Assembly (NCBI GenBank): GCA_005879605.1 | Contig: VBKE01000310.1 | Coordinates: 1-39,089, forward strand | DNA length: 39,089 bases | Reading direction: 5' to 3' | From: Deltaproteobacteria bacterium | GTDB taxonomy: Bacteria; Desulfobacterota; Binatia; UBA9968 | Part shown: positions 32,285-39,089 of the stretch, in pieces | Layout of the letters: the number at the start of each line of letters is the position of its first letter | Numbering within the stretch: the first letter of the stretch is position 1 | Notes under the pieces: model-generated | Seen by the model: only the letters and a program-made list of their open reading frames with translations | Databases searched by the model: none | What the model was told of the DNA's origin: nothing | Translations under genes and position numbers: made by a program

Positions 32285-33361
32285 ATGAAGATCGGGCTGT
32301 TCACCGAATTCTCTTACCCCGGGAAGTCGGAGAGGCAGGCCTATGCCGAGGTCTTGGCGCAGATCTCGCTCGCCGATGAGCTGGGATACGACTTCTTCTC
32401 AACGACTGAAAGCTTCGGGAAAGATGAGGTCTCCTGCTCCCCGTTTCCTTTAGGGCTTTATATTGCCGCCGCCCAGCGCGCGCGCAGGATTCGTTTTCTT
32501 ACCGGGATCATCACGGTGCCCATCCACCATCCGGTGATCTTGGCCAGCGAGATCGCGGCAGCCGATCTGCTAACCGAAGGACGAATCATGATCGGGCTCG
32601 GCAGAGGGCATCCTTGGGTATTGAACCGGGTCGGCGTCACCACAGAGGAGAGCCAGCCCCGTTTTCAAGAAGGCATCCGCATGCTGATGGAGATTTTTAA
32701 ATCAGCTTACATTGAGAAATCGAGCGGCGCTTTCTGGCGCTTCAACGATTTCAAACTCAGCCCCGCGCCGCTCCAGGAGCCCCACCCTCCCTTATATGTG
32801 GCCGCCGCCACGACGCCAGACAGCGCGATCTTCGCGGGAAAAATCGGTCAGGGGTTAGTCCAGCCCGGCTATCTCGGCATTCCTCTTGAGTTGGTTCGCG
32901 AATTAACCTCGCTGTACCGGCAGAATCTTCCGGCCGGCGGGTCGAGCGATGTCGTCCTGGGTATTCATTTGCACGTTGCGCGCGATCGTGAAGAGGCGAT
33001 ACGGAACGGGGCTCTCGCGCTGGCGTCCCAAGCTGAAGTATTTTTGCGCTCGAGCTCCCATCGGCAGAGACTGAGTGGAGAAACCCAAGCCTATGCTACC
33101 AAGAGCGCGTCCAGGAGGGCTTTCGAAAAATTATCCGATCCCGAAAAAGCGCGCCGAGCCGTGGCGGAAGAGGCGCCTAACATCATGGCTGTCTGGGGCA
33201 CTCCCGAGGACTGTATCGAGAGAATCAGCTATTACGCGGATTGCATTCGTCCTGAGCAACTCATGCTGAATATCGCTTCCGGCAGCCTCGCCCAGGAAAA
33301 AGTTCTCAAATCTATGCGTCTCTGCGCTGAAGATCTCATGCCGGCTCTTCGCGGTTTGTGA
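32285..33361 (+). CDS. LLM class flavin-dependent oxidoreductase (monooxygenase-like)
   Basis: The start at 32285 (MKIGLFTEFSYPGKSERQAYAEVL) has a TTGGAG site and gives 358 residues; an upstream ATG at 32162 would add 41 residues unlike the family. Blocks include ISLADELGYDFFSTTESF, RIRFLTGIITVPIHHPVILASEIAAADLLTEGRIMIGLGRGHPWV and IMAVWGTPEDCIERISYYADC. The GLGRG-type loop and length are those of bacterial luciferase-like FMN monooxygenases. It would use reduced flavin and oxygen on an unknown substrate. It is a different subfamily from the LLM protein at 18.1 kb. It precedes a VOC gene and a ThDP decarboxylase pair on the same strand. Confidence 0.92.
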   Translation: MKIGLFTEFSYPGKSERQAYAEVLAQISLADELGYDFFSTTESFGKDEVSCSPFPLGLYIAAAQRARRIRFLTGIITVPIHHPVILASEIAAADLLTEGRIMIGLGRGHPWVLNRVGVTTEESQPRFQEGIRMLMEIFKSAYIEKSSGAFWRFNDFKLSPAPLQEPHPPLYVAAATTPDSAIFAGKIGQGLVQPGYLGIPLELVRELTSLYRQNLPAGGSSDVVLGIHLHVARDREEAIRNGALALASQAEVFLRSSSHRQRLSGETQAYATKSASRRAFEKLSDPEKARRAVAEEAPNIMAVWGTPEDCIERISYYADCIRPEQLMLNIASGSLAQEKVLKSMRLCAEDLMPALRGL

Positions 33362-33498
33362 GAATAAATTAATAACGCCATGTGAATCATCTTCCCACGC
33401 ACGCACTCGATCAGGCGCGTCGGCATCAATACATTGACAGCGTAAAGGGCCGGTGATAGCCCTCGTCTTCAGCCGCAAGAAAAAAAAGGGGAAAGATA

Positions 33499-33876
33499 AT
33501 GGCAAAACTTCGACATCTCGCGATTCTCATGCACCAACCGGACCGGCTCGCCAACTTCTACAAGAGAGTATTCGAAATGAAAGAGATGTACCGCACAAAA
33601 AACGGCTCGGTCCATCTTTCCGACGGCGAAGTGAACCTGGCGATCCTGAACGCTACCGATCCAAAAGAGCCGGGACATCAGCCCGGGCTTTACCATTTCG
33701 GCTTCCATGTAGAAGACAATGAAGAAATCGCCAAACGCATCAAGGAGATCTATCCCGAAGGCGCTCCCAAAGCACGGGAGGCCAGCTATGCGGAGGGACG
33801 TGGATCGGATCCGGACGGCAATCTCTTCGACATTTCCACCGTCGGCTGGGGCGTAAAGCGGAGAATGGACCTGTAG
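33499..33876 (+). CDS. VOC (glyoxalase/dioxygenase superfamily) protein
   Basis: A 125-residue protein preceded by AAGGGGAAAG. It has the paired beta-alpha-beta-beta-beta modules: KLRHLAILMHQPDRLANFYKRVFEMKEMYR, then GLYHFGFHVEDNEEIAKRIKEIYPEG, and SDPDGNLFDISTVGWG. Likely metal ligands are His6, His66 and Asp111 (the usual last ligand is Glu). VOC enzymes include glyoxalases, epimerases and extradiol dioxygenases; the reaction here cannot be assigned. It is intact, unlike the VOC remnant at 5.9-6.3 kb, and is not a close copy of it. Confidence 0.88.
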   Translation: MAKLRHLAILMHQPDRLANFYKRVFEMKEMYRTKNGSVHLSDGEVNLAILNATDPKEPGHQPGLYHFGFHVEDNEEIAKRIKEIYPEGAPKAREASYAEGRGSDPDGNLFDISTVGWGVKRRMDL

Positions 33877-33892
33877 TCACGGCCGGGTGTCT

Positions 33893-33988
33893 ATGCTTGG
33901 CCTCATCCTGAGCATACTCCTCGCCGCGCTTCCCGCGCACACGGGTTTCGCGGCGACATCGATTGATTATTTCAGACAACCTCCTTGA
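33893..33988 (+). CDS. Possible remnant: isolated signal-peptide-like 31-codon frame
   Basis: ATG 33893 opens a frame reading MLGLILSILLAALPAHTGFA ATSIDYFRQPP before TGA. It looks like a complete signal peptide with cleavage after GFA, followed by only a few residues. It may be the stump of an exported (perhaps solute-binding) protein whose body has been lost, or chance. No clear ribosome site precedes it. Confidence 0.25.
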   Translation: MLGLILSILLAALPAHTGFAATSIDYFRQPP

Positions 33989-34070
33989 CGCCTGGGCATC
34001 GATTGAGCTAAGCGTCGGGATAGTCGACGAGCCTGCATGGTATTGGGAAACAGGCGGCGTTTGAGGTTAC

Positions 34071-34565
34071 ATGAGCAGTCCAGAACGATCTCGGCAGATA
34101 CTCGCAGGCCTTAAAGAAGCTGGAATCAACCTGGTCACCAGCGTGCCCGACATCAATCTTCTGGATCTCATCAATCTGCTCTACGAGGACAAAGACGTCA
34201 CGCATATGCCTGTGGGCCGGGAAGAGGAAGGGATCGGCGTTTGCACGGGAGCGTACCTGGGCGGCAGGCGAGTCGCCATGCTGATGCAAAATGGCGGTCT
34301 GATGAACAGCTGCAACGGACTTACCACGACGGCTCTCCAGTTCGGTATTCCGATATTGCTCTTGGTCTACTATGCAGGCGACATGGGCGACAACGCATTT
34401 CACATGCTGGGTCTAGTGACCGAGCCGGTTCTCGATGGCCTCGGAATAAAGTACACGGTGCTGCGCGAGCCGGCGAAAGTAAAGGAGCAAATCGCCGCGG
34501 CCGCTACGGCAGCGGAGGCTTCGAAACGACCCGTTGCCCTGCTTCTCACCCGTGCAGTCTTGTAG
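34071..34565 (+). CDS. ThDP-dependent decarboxylase, alpha (pyrimidine-binding) subunit, sulfopyruvate decarboxylase-like
   Basis: A 164-residue protein matching the N-terminal ThDP pyrimidine domain of two-subunit 2-oxo acid decarboxylases such as ComD of sulfopyruvate decarboxylase. Features: GINLVTSVPDINLLDLINLL (18-37), the catalytic Glu in GREEEGIGVCTGAYLGG (Glu51/52) that activates the cofactor, and LMQNGGLMNSCNGLTTTALQFGIPILLLV. Its partner starts 11 bp after the stop, and together they make one active site at the subunit interface. Known members act on 3-sulfopyruvate or 3-phosphonopyruvate; other 2-oxo acids are possible here. Confidence 0.9.
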   Translation: MSSPERSRQILAGLKEAGINLVTSVPDINLLDLINLLYEDKDVTHMPVGREEEGIGVCTGAYLGGRRVAMLMQNGGLMNSCNGLTTTALQFGIPILLLVYYAGDMGDNAFHMLGLVTEPVLDGLGIKYTVLREPAKVKEQIAAAATAAEASKRPVALLLTRAVL

Positions 34566-34575
34566 AGGACTCCCG

Positions 34576-35202
34576 ATGAAACGATACGAGTGTTTTCAGG
34601 CCATTGCTCCCCTGATCAAAGACGAGTTATTCGTTACCACGGCCGGCGGCGCAACGAGCGAATGGTCTGCGGTCAGGCCCGGCGACGGCAACTTCCAAGT
34701 GAAGACATTGGGATTGTGTTCCTCGATAGGATTGGGTTTAGCGACAGCGGTTCCGCGACGCAAGGTTTTTGTCTTCGATGGCGATGGAGCCTTGTGGATG
34801 AATTTCGGCTCTCTCGCGACGATCGGCTTGCATCAGCCGAAAAACCTCATCCATATCTGCTGGGACAACCGGGAGTACGAATCCTCCGGCGGAGAACCGA
34901 CGGTCTCCAGAGCCGGAAAGATTAATTTTGCCGAGTCCGCTAGAGCGGCGGGAATTCAGAGCTCGCGCTCGGTTGAGACGGCCAAAGAACTCGTCGAAGC
35001 CGTACGACACGCCTTGGACCACGACGGACCGCACTTCATCTGGGCTCGCATAGAGCCCGGCAGAACTAGAGTTCCTCCGTTGCCTTATGATGAGTTGGAA
35101 AACAAATACCGCTTTATTCGTTATCTCGAAAAGACCGAAAACATCGCCGTCTTAAAAACCCCGTTACCTCATAGTTACGAGGAGACTCCTAAGAAGACGT
35201 GA
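34576..35202 (+). CDS. ThDP-dependent decarboxylase, beta (diphosphate-binding) subunit
   Basis: The start at 34576 (MKRYECFQAIAPLIKDELF) has a GAGGACT site and gives 208 residues. It is the ComE-like diphosphate-binding half: TTAGGATSEWSAVRPGDGNF, LGLCSSIGLGLATAVP, and the ThDP/Mg motif GDGALWMNFGSLATIGLHQ (69-87) ending at WDNREYESSGG, that is GDG-x26-N with Asn98. It follows the alpha subunit directly. The C-terminal extension after residue 165 (PLPYDELENKYRFIRYLEK onward) is longer than the catalytic core needs. The product aldehyde would depend on the substrate, which is unknown. Confidence 0.9.
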   Translation: MKRYECFQAIAPLIKDELFVTTAGGATSEWSAVRPGDGNFQVKTLGLCSSIGLGLATAVPRRKVFVFDGDGALWMNFGSLATIGLHQPKNLIHICWDNREYESSGGEPTVSRAGKINFAESARAAGIQSSRSVETAKELVEAVRHALDHDGPHFIWARIEPGRTRVPPLPYDELENKYRFIRYLEKTENIAVLKTPLPHSYEETPKKT

Positions 35203-35330
35203 GTTGATCCGCGTGGCTCGATTACTTTACACTCTGCCCACTGTCAAGGATCTCGTCAAACGCGCCGCACCATAAATTGAAACTCGAGACTTCATAACGA
35301 CTCTACTGAATCGTGAGTTGAAGAGTATTT

Positions 35331-35765
35331 CTAGCGGCTCAGCAATCCATCGATGGAGAGCGCGCCTCCCCCACCGACAAGCAGCGCCACGGCCATGAGA
35401 AAAAGCGCCAAGCAATACTCGATGCCGCTGCCCTCGCCCGGCCGCCGCGCCAAAAAGAAACCGTGCTCCCAGTGAGCCTTTTGAATCGCGACGGTCATGA
35501 AAATGGCCAGACCCAGAGCAAACGGCCGCGTGAGAAACCCGAGTAGCATGGCGAAGCTACCGAAAAATTCGGTAAACATCCCGATCACGCCGATGGGCGT
35601 GGGTATTCCATACTTCTCTTTCCAGTTGGCCAGCATGGCCGTCAGGCCGCGACCGTCAAACCAGCCGAAAATCTGTTGCGTTGAGTGGGCGAAGAAGGTG
35701 ACCGCAAGACCCAGGCGCAAAAACACGAAAGAAAAAGATGGTGTTGTTTCCAAGATCCAATCCAT
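35331..35765 (-). CDS. DoxX family membrane protein
   Basis: The start at 35765 has an AGGAGG site and gives 144 residues with four membrane helices: FSFVFLRLGLAVTFFAHSTQQIFGWF, IGVIGMFTEFFGSFAMLLGFL, FALGLAIFMTVAIQKAHW and CLALFLMAVALLVGGGG. The LRLGLA...H..QK/QQ pattern and GMFTEFFG block are typical of DoxX. DoxX-family members are linked to thiosulfate:quinone oxidoreductase and to redox homeostasis, but most have no defined reaction. It is the last gene of the LigB-LigA run, 58 bp after LigA, so a link to the ring-cleavage enzyme is possible. Confidence 0.9.
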   Translation of the reverse strand: MDWILETTPSFSFVFLRLGLAVTFFAHSTQQIFGWFDGRGLTAMLANWKEKYGIPTPIGVIGMFTEFFGSFAMLLGFLTRPFALGLAIFMTVAIQKAHWEHGFFLARRPGEGSGIEYCLALFLMAVALLVGGGGALSIDGLLSR

Positions 35766-35823
35766 TTGAAACCTCCTCACAGGATATTAACAGAGTACTC
35801 TACCGAATAGCTGCCGGATTATT

Positions 35824-36141
35824 TTATCCCTTGATGAAATATTGCATCGGCATTTTGCCTTGCTCGAATCGCGGGTCGTATTCCATCCCTTCGCGAATCC
35901 GCGACAGGTAGTTGTCTCGGTTCACGCCGAAAAGCTCATATCGGGAGAGATGATTGAGCAGAAAAGTGTGGACACCCATCTGATAGAGTTTGCCGACCGC
36001 TCCTGAAGTCAAGGCATCGTATTCTCCCTCGGTCAACCGGAAGTCTTTCAGCGCGGCTTCAGGCTCCTCTTTCATCCGTTTGCGGAAAGCGGCATCGTTA
36101 TCCGTCAAATAGAGAATCTTGTTGATTTGATAGACGCTCAT
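35824..36141 (-). CDS. LigA-type small (alpha) subunit of an aromatic-ring-opening dioxygenase
   Basis: The start at 36141 has a GCGAGGAGG site and gives 105 residues: MSVYQINKILYLTDNDAAFRKRMKEEPEAALKDFRLTEGEYDALTSGAVGKLYQMGVHTFLLNHLSRY. This matches the LigA fold, the helical subunit that caps the active site of class III extradiol dioxygenases such as protocatechuate 4,5-dioxygenase. The N-terminal YQINK and central 'Y..L..G.VG.LY.MGVH.FLL' are characteristic. The LigB gene ends 13 bp upstream, so the two are made together as an alpha2beta2-type complex. The C-terminus (GMEYDPRFEQGKMPMQYFIKG) is slightly extended. Confidence 0.9.
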   Translation of the reverse strand: MSVYQINKILYLTDNDAAFRKRMKEEPEAALKDFRLTEGEYDALTSGAVGKLYQMGVHTFLLNHLSRYELFGVNRDNYLSRIREGMEYDPRFEQGKMPMQYFIKG

Positions 36142-36154
36142 CGGGCCTCCTCGC

Positions 36155-36958
36155 TTATTCGAATTTCCACACCGCGTAGCCGGAGCCTTCGTCGTTTTCC
36201 AGGAATAGAGGCTTGGTCTTACCAACTGCCCCGGTGACGGTGATCCAGTTGAGAAGCTCGCCGCTGTTGTTGCCCGCAGCGTTGATGCGCTCCTCCGTGG
36301 CCCGGCGGGCGAGCGCCTGATACTGCCCGCGCACAAGCAGACCGGAGATCGTTTCCATCCACTCGGTGTCGGTCCAGCCTCTGAGCGGCCCGCCGACATC
36401 CATCGCGAAACAGCCGCTGGCGATCAGCGCGATTCGCTCCTTACCCTCCCACGCTTCGATGAAACCGCGCAGCATCCGGCCCAACGAAAAACACCGAGTC
36501 GCTAGAGGCAACGGTGAAGCGAATCCGTTGGTATAAATGGGCACGACGGGCAGCTCCATCGAAGGGTTAAGAAAATGCAGCGGCACGACCAACGAGTGAT
36601 CCAGACGCAGCTCATGAGCGGCGGCGAAGTCGAACTTGGCGTTTACGCCGTGGCGAAACAGAGCCTTGGCCAGAGGAACATGCCCGCGGACCGTGTATCG
36701 CGGCATCGGACACCAGGTTTCTTGCGGTCCCTGGGCTTCCTCCGCCATGCCGATGCAAAACGAAGGCAAGTTATTGTAGAAAAAATTCACGAAATGATCG
36801 CTGTCCACTTCGATGATCAAATCAGGTTCGGCCTCATCCACGCAGCGGCGAACCTGCTTCATGAGCGCTTCTCCTCTCATTTTTCCTGGGGACTCGGCCA
36901 TCTCGTAGACAAGCCTGGGCGGATGTGGAACTCCCGCGGCCAAAACCAACTTTGCCAT
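36155..36958 (-). CDS. LigB-type catalytic (beta) subunit of a class III extradiol dioxygenase
   Basis: A 267-residue LigB-fold protein. Iron ligands fit LigB numbering: His12 (GVPHPP), His55 (DSDHFVNFF, equivalent to His61) and Glu234 (NNSGELLNWI, equivalent to Glu242). HELRLDHSLVVPLHFLNP (115-132) is the conserved second-shell region. However, the segment carrying the catalytic His195 of LigB (GGLSH) reads SGCFAMDVGG, with Met186 at the His position. Iron binding therefore looks intact but the usual acid-base residue is lost, so it may act by a changed mechanism or on a different substrate. It heads the LigB-LigA-DoxX run, divergent from a PaaK-like CoA ligase. Confidence 0.9.
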   Translation of the reverse strand: MAKLVLAAGVPHPPRLVYEMAESPGKMRGEALMKQVRRCVDEAEPDLIIEVDSDHFVNFFYNNLPSFCIGMAEEAQGPQETWCPMPRYTVRGHVPLAKALFRHGVNAKFDFAAAHELRLDHSLVVPLHFLNPSMELPVVPIYTNGFASPLPLATRCFSLGRMLRGFIEAWEGKERIALIASGCFAMDVGGPLRGWTDTEWMETISGLLVRGQYQALARRATEERINAAGNNSGELLNWITVTGAVGKTKPLFLENDEGSGYAVWKFE

Positions 36959-37092
36959 GATGTTCTCCTCTCTACCGATTGCGGCAAGGCTTTCGCCGAC
37001 CCTCTTAACATTGCGTAAAAGCCCGCGTCAACCGGCGTAGACCGAAATCTTGCTTTGACGGGGAGTGCTGTGCTGTACTGTGATGAGAGTCC

Positions 37093-38367
37093 ATGGAAGC
37101 CTTATCGAATCGAAGCGCTATCGAGGAGCATCAAGTCAAGAGATTGCATCAGATGCTCCACGAGGTTCTCAAGACAAACGAGTTCTACCGCACGAAGCTA
37201 TCAAGCGATGGCTTCCCCGAAATTGATTCGTTAAAAAAACTCAAGCAGTTGCCTTTTACCACGAAGACAGAGTTGGTGCAGGACCAGATCGCGCGTCCGC
37301 CTTTTGGCAGCGACCTGACGTTTTCTTTAGAAAAATATATTCGCATCCACCAGACCTCCGGCACCACGGGGAAGCCGATGTACTGGCTCGACACCGAGGA
37401 ATCTTGGGAGTGGTGGGCGGAGTGCTGGAAGACGATCTTTCAAGCCGCCGGAGTCCGTCCGGGCGATCGTGTCTACTTCGCGTTTTCTTTCGGTCCTTTC
37501 ATCGGTTTTTGGGCAGGCTGGGAAGGGGCGCGGAAGCTCGGTGCTCTGGCCATCTCGGGCGGAGGCCAATCGACAGCGCAGCGCATAAGAGCAATTATCG
37601 ACTGCGGGGCAACGGTTTTGGTTTGCACGCCGACTTACGCGATCCACATGGCCTCTGAGGCGAGAAAAACCGGCATCGACTTGGTGCAGCAATCGTCTAT
37701 ACGAATCAGCATCCATGCCGGCGAGCCGGGGGCAAGCATCCCGAGCACCAAAAAAATGATTGAAGAAATGTGGGGCGCTAAATGTTACGATCATCCCGGA
37801 GCGACTGAGGTGGGCGCTTTCGGGTTCGAGTGTGAGGCCCGACCCGGTGGCGTTCATGTCAACGAGAGTGAATTCATTGCCGAGGTGATAGATCCTGAAA
37901 GCGGCGTGGCGGTCAAAGAAGGAGACAAAGGCGAGCTGGTTATTACCAATCTCGGCAGGATTGGCAGCCCGGTGATTCGCTACCGGACCGGCGATCTCGT
38001 GCAGCCCACTCGTGAACCTTGCGAGTGCGGCAGGCTCTTTATCCGTCTGGAGGGTGGAGTCCTGGGGCGGGTGGATGATATGGTCGTTGTGCGGGGCATC
38101 AATGTGTTTCCAAGTGCGATTGAGAACGTCATGCGGGAGTTTCCAGAGATCGACGAGTTTCGTATAGAGGCTGTTCAGCGGCGCGCCCTTACGGAGTTGA
38201 GGCTGACGTTGGAGCCGGGACCTGAATGTACTTCCACCACCGGACTGGCGGAAAGAGTGGCGCAGAAGTTTCGGGAATCGATTGGTCTGCGCCCGCAGGT
38301 GGAACTGGTCTCTCCCGGGACACTGCCTCGCTTTGAACTTAAGGCCAAAAGGTTCTTCAAACTATAG
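37093..38367 (+). CDS. PaaK-like phenylacetate-CoA ligase family acyl-CoA synthetase
   Basis: A 424-residue AMP-forming ligase of PaaK length. Motifs: P-loop RIHQTSGTTGKPMYW (84-98), YDHPGATEVGAFGFE in the adenine-binding region, VIRYRTGDLVQPTREPCECGR with the tyrosine/aspartate of the A5/A7 motifs, GRVDDMVVVRGINVFPS hinge, and RFELKAKRFFKL at the end holding the likely catalytic lysine. PaaK activates phenylacetate and related aryl acids to CoA thioesters for cleavage. The start ATG at 37093 has only a weak ribosome site, with TTGACG at 37055-37060 upstream. It is divergent from LigBA, which points to an aromatic acid, but the substrate is not shown. Confidence 0.92.
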   Translation: MEALSNRSAIEEHQVKRLHQMLHEVLKTNEFYRTKLSSDGFPEIDSLKKLKQLPFTTKTELVQDQIARPPFGSDLTFSLEKYIRIHQTSGTTGKPMYWLDTEESWEWWAECWKTIFQAAGVRPGDRVYFAFSFGPFIGFWAGWEGARKLGALAISGGGQSTAQRIRAIIDCGATVLVCTPTYAIHMASEARKTGIDLVQQSSIRISIHAGEPGASIPSTKKMIEEMWGAKCYDHPGATEVGAFGFECEARPGGVHVNESEFIAEVIDPESGVAVKEGDKGELVITNLGRIGSPVIRYRTGDLVQPTREPCECGRLFIRLEGGVLGRVDDMVVVRGINVFPSAIENVMREFPEIDEFRIEAVQRRALTELRLTLEPGPECTSTTGLAERVAQKFRESIGLRPQVELVSPGTLPRFELKAKRFFKL

Positions 38368-38414
38368 TGTATTGATTCAGAATCCTTGATGGAGAGATCG
38401 ATGCCTCTTTCTTT

Positions 38415-38502
38415 GTCATTCGCGCGCAAGCGGGAATCCAGAATCTGTTATAATTCCTGGATTCCGGCTCGCTCCCGCTATTGCGAGCTTGGCTGGAATG
38501 AC
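38415..38502. repeat. Intergenic palindromic repeat (GTCATT...AATGAC ends)
   Basis: An 88-bp element from GTCATTCGCGCG (38415-) to GGCTGGAATGAC (-38502), with inner arms GGAATCCAG (38433-38441) and CTGGATTCC (38457-38465). It lies just upstream of the iron-sulfur subunit gene. A TATAAT-like stretch (38449-38454) occurs in the loop. It resembles dispersed 'GTCATTCC...GGAATGAC' palindromes of many environmental genomes. Confidence 0.65.
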
Positions 38503-38554
38503 GCTAGAAATATTCAAGGTACTTCAGAGTTACGAAACTAGGAACTACCACGAG

Positions 38555-39058
38555 ATGAGCCCAAGAAAAAAACCCGAAAACAACCGGCCGCCCGGCAAAA
38601 TTCTCGTGCGGATACGCGTCAACGGCGAGACACACGAAATCGCCACTGAAATCAACAAGACCCTGTTGGAGGTCTTGCGCGAGGACATGAATCTCACCGG
38701 GACCAAACATGGCTGCGAATTGGGAGAGTGCGGCACTTGCGCGGTGCTCGTGAACGGCAAGCCGGTACTTTCCTGTCTGATGCTCGGTATCGAGGCGGTC
38801 AATACCGAGGTCACGACCGTGGAAGGGATGACGCGGAATGGCAAACCGCATCCGCTGCAAAATGCATTCGCTGACTTGGGGGCGGCGCAATGCGGTTATT
38901 GCATTCCGGGAATTCTCCTTACCGCGAAAGCACTGTTGGATGAGAATCCACACCCGAGCCGCGACGAGATCCGGCAAGCCTTGTCGGGAAATCTTTGCCG
39001 CTGCACCGGCTACACGAAAATCTTGCAAGCGGTCGAACTCGCCGCAAGAGAAGGTTAA
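38555..39058 (+). CDS. [2Fe-2S] small subunit of a xanthine dehydrogenase/CO dehydrogenase-type molybdenum hydroxylase
   Basis: The start at 38555 (MSPRKKPENNRPPGKILVRI) gives 167 residues; a GTG/ATG further upstream would read into the repeat. Two [2Fe-2S] centres are present: plant-ferredoxin type C54, C59, C62 and C74 (KHGCELGECGTCAVLVNGKPVLSC) and the helical type C113, C116, C148 and C150 (AAQCGYCIPGILL, GNLCRCTGYTKIL). It passes electrons from the molybdenum site to FAD. The next frame begins within 10 bp, so it heads an operon cut off by the window end. It is about 33 kb from the orphan large subunit at 3.6-5.9 kb and need not be its partner. Confidence 0.95.
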   Translation: MSPRKKPENNRPPGKILVRIRVNGETHEIATEINKTLLEVLREDMNLTGTKHGCELGECGTCAVLVNGKPVLSCLMLGIEAVNTEVTTVEGMTRNGKPHPLQNAFADLGAAQCGYCIPGILLTAKALLDENPHPSRDEIRQALSGNLCRCTGYTKILQAVELAAREG

Positions 39059-39067
39059 AGGATTATT

Positions 39068-39089
39068 TTGAGCTTGTACTACTATTGGA
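39068..39089 (+). CDS. Possible start of the next subunit gene (cut by window edge)
   Basis: After the iron-sulfur subunit stop, AAAGGA (39057-39062) is spaced 5 bp from a TTG at 39068 that reads MSLYYYW before the window ends. In such operons an FAD-binding medium subunit or the molybdopterin subunit often follows. Seven residues are too few to tell. Confidence 0.25.

Noticed and set aside
1..39089. CRISPR array, tRNA or rRNA genes, prophage
   Set aside because: No regularly spaced identical repeats, no cloverleaf-like or rRNA-like sequence and no phage structural genes were seen on either strand.

Overview
The window reads like a chromosomal segment from an uncultivated, moderately GC-rich, Gram-negative-type soil or sediment heterotroph. 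The gene repertoire (many periplasmic solute-binding proteins, UbiD, molybdenum hydroxylases, LLM flavoenzymes, DUF35/thiolase pairs, LigAB-type dioxygenases) resembles lineages such as Binatota, Rokubacteria, Tectomicrobia or deep 'Deltaproteobacteria'. No rRNA or marker gene is present, so this placement is inference only. I see no tRNA, rRNA, CRISPR array, transposase or phage gene. Most genes are bacterial, with clear Shine-Dalgarno sequences and ordinary use of all three stop codons, TAG included.

Layout. 1-6.3 kb, minus strand: a catabolic run read leftwards, namely a VOC-fold protein (broken by an in-frame TAG), a molybdopterin hydroxylase large subunit, an iron-type solute-binding protein, a UbiD decarboxylase and a partial NMT1-like solute-binding protein. 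6.5-11.7 kb, plus strand: three iron-type solute-binding proteins (two are tandem paralogues overlapping by ATGA) and a double-domain FbpB-like permease, with no ATPase in the window. 11.9-14.0 kb: an alpha-glucan phosphorylase interrupted by one in-frame TAG. 14.2-20.8 kb, plus strand: a thiolase-like/DUF35 pair, two exported SlyD-like FKBPs, an MFS carrier, an LLM oxidoreductase, a sirtuin and a small lipoprotein. 21.2 kb: a damaged PH-domain (DUF304) gene. 21.7-24.8 kb, minus strand: rhodanese, NHL beta-propeller, double DUF427 and zinc alcohol dehydrogenase genes, the last three tightly packed. 24.9-27.0 kb: an MFS gene converging on an isochorismatase-fold hydrolase whose terminator lies inside the MFS coding end. 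27.5-30.6 kb: an exported peptidoglycan-binding protein with a one-base A-tract frameshift, then 3-hydroxyanthranilate 3,4-dioxygenase, a ferritin-like diiron protein and a TPM-domain membrane protein. 30.7-32.0 kb, minus strand: a small exported protein and a double-ACT protein. 32.3-35.2 kb, plus strand: an LLM oxidoreductase, a VOC protein and a two-subunit ThDP decarboxylase of sulfopyruvate-decarboxylase type. 35.3-37.0 kb, minus strand: LigB, LigA and DoxX, divergent from a PaaK-like acyl-CoA ligase. 38.6 kb to the end: a [2Fe-2S] subunit of a second molybdenum hydroxylase, with the next gene cut by the window edge.

How it fits together. The common theme is uptake and oxidation of organic (often aromatic) acids: solute-binding proteins and MFS carriers for uptake; PaaK-type CoA activation; UbiD decarboxylation; Mo-hydroxylase hydroxylation; LigAB and HAAO ring cleavage; thiolase-like/DUF35 C-C chemistry; and ThDP decarboxylation of a 2-oxo acid. 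These links are inferred from co-location and family knowledge. Substrates cannot be read from the sequence.

Two things stand out. First, four genes carry reading-frame lesions (two in-frame TAGs, one homopolymer frameshift, one probable internal deletion), which could be real decay or assembly error. Second, several enzymes depart from their family at catalytic positions: Asp for Glu in UbiD, Met at the LigB catalytic His, and no canonical thiolase residues in the DUF35-linked protein. Five distinct intergenic palindromic repeats are also present.
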